Below are positions 27,266 to 35,243 of a stretch of DNA of 64,000 nt, piece after piece. The notes under the pieces were generated by a model. It had not been told where the DNA came from. It did not search any database and was given only the letters and a program-made list of their open reading frames with translations. The translations under genes were made by a program, and so were the position numbers. Location: contig NZ_JAELXV010000013.1 of assembly GCF_016427535.1 (NCBI RefSeq), positions 1 through 64,000 on the forward strand, read 5' to 3'. This DNA is from Hymenobacter sp. BT559. Lineage in GTDB: Bacteria; Bacteroidota; Bacteroidia; Cytophagales; Hymenobacteraceae. How positions within the stretch are numbered: the stretch's first letter is position 1; every line of letters starts with the position of its first letter.

Positions 27266-27292
27266 CTGCTGGCGCGCCTCAATCAGAAACTG
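27242..27292. repeat. Perfect 19-bp inverted repeat at the kinase break
   Basis: cagtttctgattgaggcgc (27242-27260) and gcgcctcaatcagaaactg (27274-27292) are perfect reverse complements around a 13-base loop. One arm encodes the normal linker ERLNQKL; the other holds the premature TGA of the PAS half (27279-27281). It looks like the scar of a template-switch mutation. Confidence 0.85.
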
Positions 27293-28988
27293 TTACCTCG
27301 AAGCCGAAGACGAGCACGCCTACTACGCGGCCCTGCTCATCGTAGCGCGGCTGCTGGATATAATTGAAGTAGCGGTCCTCCAAGACCCCGTCCTCAGTGC
27401 GCGCCACGGGCACGTGTAGGGCCTGTTGCCAGACGGTTTCGCCCGAGTCGAGTACGTGCCGCATCGTGTAGTAGGCGGCATGGTCAGCCAGTTCCGGTAG
27501 GGCCTCGCGTAAGGGTTTACCTAATAACTGGCGTTCGGGGAAAAATTGTTGGTAGTTGGGGTTGACGAACTCGTAGACCAGCTCCGGGCCGCTGAGCATG
27601 CAAATAGCGGCTGGGGCTTCCAGGAAGAGCCGTTGCAGTTGCTGCCGGTGGTTTTCGCGCTCGCGCCGGGCCAGCACCTGCGCTGTCACGTCATACGCGT
27701 AGGTAACAAAGCCGTCAATCTGCCCGACCTCGTTATAGCGAGCCTGGTAGGTGAGGTCAAAGTAGATGTCCTCCACGGGGCCGCCGTCGGTGCGAGCCAG
27801 CGGTACTAGCACCTCGCTGGCCTCGAAGGGCTCGCCCGTGTCGTAGACGCGGTGCAGAATTTCCATCAGCGGCTGGTCAGCCACCTCGGGCAGGGCGTCG
27901 ACCAGACGTTTGCCCAGCAGCGCCCGGCCCGGAAACATCGCCTGGTAGCCGGGATTCACAAACTCATATACCCACTCGGGCCCATCGAAGACGCAGATGC
28001 TAGCCGGGGCCCGCCGAAATAGCTCGTACCACTGCCGCCGCTGGCGCTCGGTGGCCGCCCGCGCGGCCTCGAGCTGGCGGGTGCGCTCCTGCACGCGGAC
28101 TTCTAGGTCCTGATTGAGCTGCTCGACCTGCTGGCGGGCGCGTACCTGCGCCGTTACGTCCGTGCCGACGGTAAAAATGCCGCTTACGTGGCCCGCCGCA
28201 TCGCGCTGAGGCTCAAACACCGTGTTCCAGTACACTACCTCCTGCCGGCCGTGGCGGTAGATGGTAGTGGGCTGTTCATAAGACATCTGAGCGACACCAG
28301 TGTTGAACACGCGTTCAAATAGCGCTATAATTTCGGGCGAGGCCGCTTCGGGCAGCACCTCGAACACGGACCGCTGAAGCACATCCTCCAGCGGGCGGCC
28401 CCAGATAGCGAGCGTAGCCGCATTGGCCATGGTGATGCGAAACTCGGGCCCGTGGTACACGGCCACGGCTACCGGCGCCTGCTCTAGGAAGTACTGAAAG
28501 TCGTTACGCTGCTGCGCGGCATCGGCGCGGGCCACCTGCTCGCTGGCACGGCTTTCGTGTAGCTGCCGCTGAGCCGCGCGGCTAGCCGTAATATCCTGAA
28601 CGGATTGGATGATGAACTGCACCTGCCCCTGCGCGTCGAGCACGGGCAAATGGCGCGGCAGCCAGTGGCGCTCTACAAACCGGCCGGGCTGGGTACGGTC
28701 GGGCACATCGTAGTGCTGTGGGGCCATCTCGTGCGGCTGGCGGGTGGCCAGCACTTGCAGTAGGGAAGCGCGCACGTTGGGCACAGCCTGGGCTTGCGGG
28801 GCCTTCGGGTTGTCAGGAAACGCGTCGAAGATGTGCTGCCCCACGATGATGGCCCGCTCAGTAAGCGTGGCGGCTAGGTAATCGTCGCTGGCGGCCACGA
28901 TACGCAGGTCTGGTGCTAGTAAGAGGTTAGCGCCGGGCAAGGCGTTAAAAACGAGCAATAAGTCAGGAAGAGGAGGGGCCTCGGGCAT
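27279..28988 (-). pseudogene. Sensor half (four PAS domains) of the split histidine kinase
   Basis: A 569-residue frame with four PAS domains, at about 15-145, 165-295, 330-450 and 455-565; each of the last two has the pattern APAxICxxxGPExVYEFVNPxYQ. A coiled coil (QLNQDLEVRVQERTRQLEAARAATE) joins the second and third. It ends abruptly in FGFEVTVSD, whereas related proteins continue with ARQQVERLNQ, found here in another frame in the following gene half. The start is placed at ATG 28988; a longer frame to 29099 adds a segment unlike PAS kinases. Together the two halves would give a soluble hybrid PAS kinase of about 820 residues. Confidence 0.8.
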
Positions 28989-29179
28989 TATGCTAGCAGT
29001 GGGATAGAAGATAGCCGTATGAAGGACAGTAGATAGTAGTAGGACAGCGCAAACTAACGAGCCAGCGAACCCACTTGTTTCTTGCCATGGCCGCGGCACA
29101 ATAGAAGGGACTAGGAGGTATAAACAACTTCAGCCCTCTTAGCTGCTTCTTAAATATGCTGTTGGACCAAAGACTGCTG

Positions 29180-29346
29180 ACCTATGGCCTACAGGACCAG
29201 TTCCTGCTGCAGCTGCACTGTAAAACATAATCTACTTCCAGCTCGGGCCCGCTGTGCATTGAGGTAGTACTGCTGGTATTCTCCACTAGCTTATGAATGG
29301 CATAAAATCCCTATGCCGGCGCCTTCCACCTGGTTATGCAGACGAA
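29180..29346 (-). pseudogene. Remnant of a further histidine kinase C-terminus
   Basis: Leftward translation gives RLHNQVEGAGIG and then, after a frame change, AIHKLVEN and MHSGPELEVDYVLQ. This is the end of an HATPase_c domain of the same family as the neighbouring kinase (compare RLHTHVEGTGVGLYISKRLIENAGG). Frames are broken and the rest of the gene is gone. Confidence 0.6.
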
Positions 29347-29501
29347 CGAATGTTACCATTATAAACACATGATAGACAAATATTTGCACGGGTTAAGGTG
29401 CGAACGTTTTCGTGATATGCAGAGCCAAATGCTGGCTGCGAGGAGTTTGATTGGCTCGTAGTCGTGCGGTAGCTGGCGCAGAGTGGCGCCTAAGCCAATT
29501 A

Positions 29502-29572
29502 GCAAGTTGAAAACTGCCGCGCTGCAGTTTTCAACTTGCCCACAGACGAAGCGCACAATATTGTGCGCTTCG
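29502..29572. repeat. Two adjacent perfect palindromes
   Basis: gcaagttgaaaactgc (29502-29517) pairs with gcagttttcaacttgc (29524-29539); eight bases later comes a 26-base perfect palindrome centred on aatatt (29547-29572, cgaagcgcacaat then its complement). They may be mobile-element ends, a recombination site or a strong terminator pair; the sequence alone does not decide. Confidence 0.7.
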
Positions 29573-29990
29573 CCATCTACGGGTAACAGTAAGAGGACCC
29601 CAGTAAGCAGCGAATTTTGATGGTGGCTAACGTCGCTTTTGTGGCGCGTCATACGGTTTCATACGCCGTGCTACTTTTATCGGTCGCATGCGAGGAGCAG
29701 TTCTATCTGCTATAGCCTCACCTGTAAAAAATACTGTCAAGTAGCAGAATTTCTTTACTATATCTGCGTCAATTCCATGGCTATTGGAGGCTTAGGGACC
29801 TAGCTCCTCTAGTAGAAGAAGCAAGCTATCCTATAGGGATTTATACAAAAGCCATCCATAACTATAAGCTTAGTGGGTATTTCTTTCACCCTACTGTGTA
29901 AAGGCACTAGACCTTATGAACACCATGCAGTGTTTCATAAGGTTAGTTCTCGACATGACCCTCAAGCCACGTTCGGCAGGGCTTTGCTGC

Positions 29991-30173
29991 TTAAAGCAAA
30001 CGTCGACAAGCTAAATAATGCTCGCGTAAAAAAGCTTGACCCTGCTCGTCTTGCGCATAGTAATACGACGCTTCATCAATCACCGAGCTAGGGCAGTTAT
30101 CTGCCTTACGTGCCATTTTGACTAATGTCCAGCAACCTGCGTAAACCACGGCTATTACGAGTAAGGAAGTCAT
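29991..30173 (-). CDS. Possible small membrane protein
   Basis: A 60-residue frame starting with a hydrophobic segment (SLLVIAVVYAGCWTLVKMA) followed by a charged tail (DEASYYYAQDEQGQAFLREHY). Amino-acid composition and the N-terminal membrane segment look protein-like, but there is no recognised family and no strong ribosome-binding site. It lies in an otherwise eroded region and may be chance. Confidence 0.3.
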   Translation of the reverse strand: MTSLLVIAVVYAGCWTLVKMARKADNCPSSVIDEASYYYAQDEQGQAFLREHYLACRRLL

Positions 30174-30878
30174 AGGGTCTGCTCACGTATGAAATAATCA
30201 AGGGCTAATATAACTGTTATAATTATTGTTGCTAGCAAATCAAATTATTATTCCCTCCTAAAACTCAGTTACGATTTTGGTATTTTGTATCTGCCAACGC
30301 TTAAGCTGAGCAGGAAATTTGAGTGTGCATTTAAGAAACGCCTTATTTTTCTATTATAATCCGTTCAAGACGGCGCCTTCATGCGCTGGTTCAGCTCGCG
30401 TGGCACCTGGGCCGTGTGCCGCCCAATTCTCGCTCATCGTGCATGTTGGCGACTTAAGCGAGGCCCAGGCCCTGAGCACCATCCCTGGCAGCCCCTAGGT
30501 GCTTGGTAGCCTGCACCCATGAAGACGAACAGCCTGCCTCGCTCAGTGCTGGCTACTGGTCTACAACCTACGCCCGTGCTGTATGAAAAGCCATCTATTG
30601 GTTTGGGCGTTGTGTTAGTCTAGGCTGTCGAGTGCCAGCGCAGCCCAGTCAAATACATTTTGAATATCGGCAGAGCTTTTGTGCCGGCTACGAAGCAGGG
30701 AGCCAGTATGGCACATAGGGTATAGTAGTCGATGGACGGGGCGCCAGCCTATACCATACCACCTGTGTGCACCTAGGACAGGGACGTAGCTGATAAACTG
30801 ACCTCTAATTTGGGAAGAGATAAGCGTGCACCAGAGGGTAGGCGAGAGCTAAAAGCATACTGAGAGGCACACCAGCAA

Positions 30879-30915
30879 AAAGGCCACTGCAAATACATAA
30901 TTTACAGTGGCCTTT
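30879..30915. terminator. Terminator hairpin left of the accessory element
   Basis: The arms aaaggccactg (30879-30889) and cagtggccttt (30905-30915) are perfect, with A and T runs on both sides. It probably ends leftward transcription from the S24 repressor gene and insulates the element. Confidence 0.7.
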
Positions 30916-31016
30916 ACCAATTAAGAGCCCCCAGTCGGGGCCCAACCTGCAAAGCGCAAGGCTCGGTATATTATATATTATCAGCTGCTTACGTTATGCG
31001 TAGCGGCTTTTTTATT

Positions 31017-31883
31017 TCAACGGGGGGCGTCAGCGGGAGCGTTTTCCTCCAAGTGCCGCCGTACTTCTCCTTTATCAAAACCTAGGGCCTCGATTACTTC
31101 CCATAGCCGCTCCACCGTCACATCTGGGGCGCTCGGAATGTAGCTCGATACATACCCTCGCACCCGCCATAGCTCCAGAATGTCGCGGGTTTCCAAGCCA
31201 TAGGGCACCCGGTGCGGGTTATCCGAATGGAGCATGACCTCCGTATCAGCTGCGCGCACCCGCGACTTGATGCGCTTCAGCATCACCGATTCGGACGTAA
31301 CCACTACGTAGACTTCCCCCGGCTCCAGCAGCCGCAGCTCCTCCACGCGCGAGGTCACCACTATATCTCGGTGATTGATAGTAGGCGCCATACTGTCGCC
31401 AGCCACCTCAAACGCCCGATACTCGCCCCGCTCAAAGCCGGGCACCCGGTAGTTATTGAGCTGCTGTAGATATACTGCCTCGTTGTGCTGCACCGAGTAG
31501 CCGGCCTGTGCCGGGATGGGTACCAGCACCGTGTTTTCGGTGCCCTTATCATCCACAGTTACTACTACCACCTTATCGCCGCGTACCTCCTGCCGCAGCG
31601 TATGCGCCGGCGATGGGGCATCGTCTACATTACCTCGCAGCATTGCACCCCGGCCCATCATCAGCCACTCGGCCGATACATCTGGCCACTTCGCTAGCAT
31701 ATCGGTCAGAGTCGCATAGTTGGGCGCGGCAGTGCCTTGCAGAATGCCATATAGCTTGCTCGGTACCGAGTACCCCAGCTCTTTCGCGGCACTACTAGCA
31801 TTGAGCTGCTTAGCATCGAATAGTTGCTTAATTCTGTAAGCTATGCCTGGCGCTTTCCCCCCCTCACTTTCAGTGATTTTCAT
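31017..31883 (-). CDS. LexA/CI-like S24 repressor (copy 2) of the accessory element
   Basis: A 288-residue repressor with an N-terminal helix-turn-helix (about residues 12-65, QLFDAKQLNASSAAKELGYS) and a C-terminal S24 autopeptidase domain. The putative cleavage Ala-Gly is in AQAGYSVQHNEAVYLQ, catalytic Ser in VAGDSMAP and Lys in SVMLKRIKS, with LexA-like spacing. The C-terminal two thirds are closely similar to the repressor at 9174-10031. It is divergent from a Cro-like gene across a 103-base spacer with two dyads, the classical layout of a phage immunity region. Cleavage on DNA damage would be expected to switch on the element. Confidence 0.88.
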   Translation of the reverse strand: MKITESEGGKAPGIAYRIKQLFDAKQLNASSAAKELGYSVPSKLYGILQGTAAPNYATLTDMLAKWPDVSAEWLMMGRGAMLRGNVDDAPSPAHTLRQEVRGDKVVVVTVDDKGTENTVLVPIPAQAGYSVQHNEAVYLQQLNNYRVPGFERGEYRAFEVAGDSMAPTINHRDIVVTSRVEELRLLEPGEVYVVVTSESVMLKRIKSRVRAADTEVMLHSDNPHRVPYGLETRDILELWRVRGYVSSYIPSAPDVTVERLWEVIEALGFDKGEVRRHLEENAPADAPR

Positions 31884-31888
31884 AATTT

Positions 31889-31967
31889 ATTACTCTTTTT
31901 AGTAATTTTTACAGAAAAATGTATGTAGGTTTACTAAAGAAAGCAGCGCCCTTTAGCGTAAACCTAC
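31889..31967. promoter_or_regulatory. Immunity-region operators between repressor and Cro-like gene
   Basis: Two dyads: ATTACT (31889-31894) with AGTAAT (31901-31906), and the longer pair gtaggtttactaaag (31925-31939) / ctttagcgtaaacctac (31951-31967), perfect except for a two-base gap. They cover the spacer where both divergent promoters must lie. Binding by the S24 repressor and the Cro-like protein is inferred. Confidence 0.6.
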
Positions 31968-31986
31968 AACATAAATTATAAAAACC

Positions 31987-32253
31987 GTGGAAAATACGGA
32001 AAAAGAGAAGGGAAAGCTAGCGCCCCTGCAGCAGCTTAGCCGCAAGCTCGGCCGCAATACACTGGTAGCTGATACGCTAGTCCGCCTGCGTGACAATGGC
32101 GTGAAGGCCAGTCCGTCAATGGTATACAAGGTGGTTGCCGGCTATGTATACCGCGAAGACATTGCCACCACTTTTATGCAGGTAGCCCAGGAGGAGATTG
32201 CCCGCCGCAAGCTGCTAGACGACCGCGCCCGCCAACTCATTGCCGAAGCCTAG
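31987..32253 (+). CDS. Cro-like small DNA-binding protein
   Basis: An 88-residue protein starting at a GTG. A predicted helix-turn-helix covers about residues 30-60 (VRLRDNGVKASPSMVYKVVAGYVYREDIATTF); it resembles small Cro/C1-like regulators of Bacteroidota phages, and a charged C-terminal helix (QEEIARRKLLDDRARQL) follows. It is first in the rightward operon opposite the S24 repressor, the position of cro. Two bases separate its stop from the next start. Confidence 0.6.
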   Translation: MENTEKEKGKLAPLQQLSRKLGRNTLVADTLVRLRDNGVKASPSMVYKVVAGYVYREDIATTFMQVAQEEIARRKLLDDRARQLIAEA

Positions 32254-32255
32254 TT

Positions 32256-32546
32256 ATGCAGCCCGCTTTCATCGTGCCGGCGGCCGAGTGGGAAAGTCTC
32301 ACTGCCCGCCTTGCCCGCCTCGAAGCCGCCGAACTGGCCCGCCAGGCCCCGCCACCCCCGCTCGACGAGGTGCTGAGCACCAAGGACGCCGCCATTCACC
32401 TCGGCCTTTCCGTCGACGCCCTACTACGCGCCCGCCGGGCTGGCCGCCTCCAGGGCGTGCGCCTCAATGAGAAGGACTGGGGCTTCCGCCGCTCCGTGCT
32501 CGACAAATACCCCCGCCGCTACTACCGCGCCGCCCAGGCGGCCTAA
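32256..32546 (+). CDS. Excisionase-like helix-turn-helix protein
   Basis: A 96-residue protein with an N-terminal coiled coil (EWESLTARLARLEAAELARQ) and a MerR/excisionase-type winged helix (HTH_17-like) at about 38-90: VLSTKDAAIHLGLSVDALLRARRAGRLQGVRLNEKDWGFRRS. Such proteins act as excisionases or accessory regulators in mobile elements. The start at 32256 directly follows the previous stop. No integrase is in the window to pair with it. Confidence 0.7.
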   Translation: MQPAFIVPAAEWESLTARLARLEAAELARQAPPPPLDEVLSTKDAAIHLGLSVDALLRARRAGRLQGVRLNEKDWGFRRSVLDKYPRRYYRAAQAA

Positions 32547-32557
32547 TTCCCCACGCT

Positions 32558-33214
32558 ATGAGCATCCAACTCGCCCCCATTGTCGGCCCCGAAGCCACGT
32601 CCATTCTCATTGTCCTCAAAGCCAAACTAAAAAATCAGCTTCTTTACGCCGAGTTCACCGAGCAGCACGACGAGGAAGCCAGCCCCCGCGCCTTCACCAT
32701 GCAGGGCACCGAGCTAGTTCACTCCGACCTGCACCACCGTTTTTCTTACCTCGTCCCGCACCTGTGCCTGCTTACCGAGCAGTTGCCCGAGACTGACGAC
32801 TTCTGGCCCGAGGATGAAGCAACTGAGCTGCCCGAGCACTTCGCCTGCTTCAGCGTAACCGGCTTTTCAATGGGGCGCGGCCAAGCCGGCGTAACGCTCA
32901 TCGGCCAGCGCCAGCTAGCCGGCGGCAAGGTGCTTAATCTCACCAGCCCCTACCTGGCTTTGGAGGATGAGAATACCACCTACCCCTACGCCGGTCGCCT
33001 CGAAACGGCGGTGCTCGATGCCATCAGCGAGGTAGAGCAGGCGCTGCGCGGCAAGTGTAGCGAAGCCGGCCGCCAGCTCGATTTATTCGACGCCGCTGAC
33101 CCCGACCAAGAACCGCGGCTACTCCAGCAAGACGAGGCCCGCGAGTATGTGCCTGAGGTGCTGGCCGAGCCGCAGCCCGTCAAGAAGCGCAAGGCCAACC
33201 GGATAGCGAAGTAG
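32558..33214 (+). CDS. Phage-type protein of unknown function
   Basis: A 218-residue acidic protein with no family I can name. The middle holds FSVTGFSMGRGQAGVTLIGQRQL (about 107-130) and a stretch rich in Glu/Asp; the C-terminus is basic (VKKRKANRIAK). It sits between the excisionase-like gene and the replication initiator, 12 bases before the latter, where phages often encode host-nuclease inhibitors or single-strand annealing partners. A role in DNA metabolism is only a guess. Confidence 0.6.
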   Translation: MSIQLAPIVGPEATSILIVLKAKLKNQLLYAEFTEQHDEEASPRAFTMQGTELVHSDLHHRFSYLVPHLCLLTEQLPETDDFWPEDEATELPEHFACFSVTGFSMGRGQAGVTLIGQRQLAGGKVLNLTSPYLALEDENTTYPYAGRLETAVLDAISEVEQALRGKCSEAGRQLDLFDAADPDQEPRLLQQDEAREYVPEVLAEPQPVKKRKANRIAK

Positions 33215-33226
33215 TGAGCCGTCACC

Positions 33227-34207
33227 TTGAACTACATCAAGCATACCGTAGCCGCTCACGAGCGCCTACGCGCCCAACCCGAGGCCAGCCCGCACCACGT
33301 GGCCCTATACTGGGCCCTGTTTTTCGCGTGGAACGCCGAGTACTTCGGCAACGGATTCGACCTCGACCATACCGCCATTAGGCAGGCTGCCCACATCGGT
33401 AACGAGCGCACCTACCGCGCCACTCTGCGCGACCTCGATGCCTGGGGCCTGCTCACCTACCAGCCTAGCCAGTCGCGCCACCAGCCTAGCCGCTGCTACC
33501 TCACCAATTTATCGGGGGCAAAAGTGCCCCCGGTAAAGTCATCTACCCAGGGCAAAAGTGCTCCCGATGAACATAGCTTATCGGGGGCAGAAGTGCCCCC
33601 GGTAGAAGGTTTATCGGGGGCAAAAGTGCCCGAAGACTCCTTAGTAGTACAAACTTCTTTTCAAACAGTAGTACCAAACGTCAGCGACGACCCGCCAAAA
33701 AAAATAGGGGAGAGGTTCGCAGGCGAAGGGCTGTCAGAAGCGCAGGTGCTCGACAACACCGCCGATTACGCCGAGCCAGTGGCAGCCCTAGGCGTAGCCA
33801 CAAAAAAGAAAGTTGCGCCAAAGCAAAAAGGGGTAGGGCAGGGGGCGCAGGCTGAAATCAGTCCCGCCGAGCCCCGCCCACCGCGCCGCATCCCGCTCCC
33901 CGAGCTGCCCTTCAGCCAGTCGGCCATCGCCAGTCCCGAAGCCTTCGCGGCTGCCTTCCAGGGTAGCGATTACGAACTGGCCGACCTGCGTCACTACCAC
34001 CAGTTGGTTGCCACGTGGCGCGACAAGAAAACCGGCCAGGAGCCCTTGCGCCGCGACTGGGTAGCCACCGCCAAACGATTCATGCTCAACGATGCCGCCG
34101 ACAACCGCCTCAAACTCGCCCCAAACGTCCAGCACCACCCAGCTAACCCAGCCCCGGCCACTACCGGAATCCCAGCTTCTGGCTACCGTTCAAGTCGCTG
34201 GGACTAG
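33227..34207 (+). CDS. Phage/plasmid-type replication initiator
   Basis: A 326-residue protein with an N-terminal winged-helix initiator domain (about 1-90: NYIKHTVAAHERL, SPHHVALYWALFFAWNAEYF, IGNERTYRATLRDLDAWGLL) of the kind found in Bacteroidota mobile-element replication proteins. A long low-complexity linker encodes LSGAKVPPV-type repeats (about 95-135) because of DNA repeats inside the gene. A C-terminal domain (about 240-310, LADLRHYHQLVATWRDK, RRDWVATAKRFML) resembles phage DNA-replication proteins. The start is a TTG at 33227. The gene overlaps the next one by 116 bases. By analogy with lambda O, the internal repeats may be the replication origin. Confidence 0.75.
   Translation: MNYIKHTVAAHERLRAQPEASPHHVALYWALFFAWNAEYFGNGFDLDHTAIRQAAHIGNERTYRATLRDLDAWGLLTYQPSQSRHQPSRCYLTNLSGAKVPPVKSSTQGKSAPDEHSLSGAEVPPVEGLSGAKVPEDSLVVQTSFQTVVPNVSDDPPKKIGERFAGEGLSEAQVLDNTADYAEPVAALGVATKKKVAPKQKGVGQGAQAEISPAEPRPPRRIPLPELPFSQSAIASPEAFAAAFQGSDYELADLRHYHQLVATWRDKKTGQEPLRRDWVATAKRFMLNDAADNRLKLAPNVQHHPANPAPATTGIPASGYRSSRWD
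33509..33635 (+). repeat. Four iteron-like repeats inside the initiator gene (candidate origin)
   Basis: The core GCAAAAGTGC (third copy GCAGAAGTGC) starts at 33518, 33552, 33587 and 33620, spaced 34, 35 and 33 bases. Copies 1 and 3 are nearly perfect hairpins (cgggggca / tgcccccg), preceded by tta; copy 4 keeps the left arm only and copy 2 is degenerate outside the core. Copy 2 is read in another codon frame than the others, so conservation is at the DNA level rather than the protein level. Confidence 0.75.
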
Positions 34208-34886
34208 GGACCTGGCCCGCGCCACCACCGACGAGTTGCGCGAGGTGCTGGCCGATATGAGCGTGGGTCTCACCCGCCACGCTGCCAGCGCTGCCCCCAA
34301 AATCTTCCGCCTAAACCACACCCTCGGTCCCGGCGTGGTCGTCAAGCTGCTGGTAGTGGTGCTGCGCGCCTTCGTCGACTCGGTGCGCGTGCCCGACAAA
34401 ATGGGCACCGCCGACATCATCGAGTGCGCCGAGGCCCTGGCCCAAACCTATACCCACGACAGCATCAAAGACATCATCCTGGCCCTCAAAGAAGCCCGTC
34501 TCGGCGGCTACAAGTTCTACCAGGCCCTCGACCCTGCCCAGGTATTCGAGATAGTGGCGGCCTACTTCGACCGCAAAGCCACCTGGCTAGAACACCAGCA
34601 CCGCGACCAGAAAGCCCAGGGCAGCAGCGCTGAGGCCCTCACCGTTGCCCAGCTAGGTACTGCTGCCCCCATCATGCTGGCCAGCGTAGCGCTGCGCATT
34701 CCCGAGCAGCACCCCGCCCGCGATACCCTCCGCCGCAAGCTCTCCCTTACCAGCGCCCGCGAAAAGCGCCGCCTCATTACCCCCGCGCAGGCCGAGCAGC
34801 AGCGCGCCGAAGTGCGCCGGGTGCTCGCCAACGGCCGCCGCAAGTACCGTCCCACCACCCCCAACGAGTCACCCCCGCAGCTATGA
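34092..34886 (+). CDS. Phage replication protein, probable helicase-loader-like
   Basis: A 264-residue protein. The central block DKMGTADIIECAEALAQTYTHDSIKDIILALKEARLGGYKFYQALDPAQVFEIVAAYFDRK (about 102-165; conserved positions are the Asp-Lys-Met, Leu-Lys-Glu-Ala and Gly-Gly-Tyr groups) matches the pattern of replication proteins that follow the initiator in Bacteroidota phages and conjugative elements. It follows, and overlaps by 116 bases, the initiator gene, as in lambda O/P. The start at ATG 34092 is uncertain; the next in-frame ATG is 34257. No Walker motifs, so not a classical DnaC. Confidence 0.6.
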   Translation: MPPTTASNSPQTSSTTQLTQPRPLPESQLLATVQVAGTRDLARATTDELREVLADMSVGLTRHAASAAPKIFRLNHTLGPGVVVKLLVVVLRAFVDSVRVPDKMGTADIIECAEALAQTYTHDSIKDIILALKEARLGGYKFYQALDPAQVFEIVAAYFDRKATWLEHQHRDQKAQGSSAEALTVAQLGTAAPIMLASVALRIPEQHPARDTLRRKLSLTSAREKRRLITPAQAEQQRAEVRRVLANGRRKYRPTTPNESPPQL

Positions 34887-35239
34887 GCACCCTCAGCTCC
34901 ACCGACAAAGACCACCTCAGCAGCATCTCCCAAACGATGAATTGGGCGATGATTGCCCGCGTCATGCAAGCGCTGGGTTGGCGCTGGTATCATATCCACG
35001 GCCGCAGCCCCAACCCCGGCGAAATACGCGACGAGGCCATGAACCACCTCACCCAGTGCATCCACGAGGCCCGCGAAAGCGATTGTCTCACCGCTACCAT
35101 GCACACCGGCGGCCTAGAATACACCGCCGACGTGTGCCCCATCTCTGGTAACGTTGAACACCTATACTGCGCCTTCATCCTCGAAAGTCAGGCAAGCACT
35201 GACCCCGATACGTACGGCCATCGCCAGCACTGTGCATAA
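34883..35239 (+). CDS. Small phage-type hypothetical protein
   Basis: A 118-residue protein whose ATG overlaps the previous stop (ATGA), so it is translationally coupled to the replication operon. The motif MNWAMIARVMQALGWRWYH (about 19-37) with IRDEAMNHLTQCIHEA is common to small uncharacterised proteins of Bacteroidota phages. No catalytic motif. Probably the last gene of the early operon; the next gene faces it from the other strand. Confidence 0.6.
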   Translation: MSTLSSTDKDHLSSISQTMNWAMIARVMQALGWRWYHIHGRSPNPGEIRDEAMNHLTQCIHEARESDCLTATMHTGGLEYTADVCPISGNVEHLYCAFILESQASTDPDTYGHRQHCA

Positions 35240-35243
35240 GCTA

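Larger units (their letters stand above)
29347..31016. other. Long gene-poor stretch with remnants and hairpins
   Basis: About 1.7 kb between the kinase cluster and the accessory element. It contains two adjacent strong palindromes (29502-29572), a GC-rich patch at about 30370-30610 that looks like eroded coding sequence but matches nothing I recognise, and a hairpin at 30879-30915. No intact gene is convincing except a possible small membrane protein at 29991-30173. A decayed boundary zone of the element to the right is a reasonable reading. Confidence 0.5.

Noticed and set aside
33509..33635. Short CRISPR-like array
   Set aside because: The units lie inside a coding sequence, are hairpins with 33-35-base steps, and the intervening sequence encodes protein; no cas gene is present.
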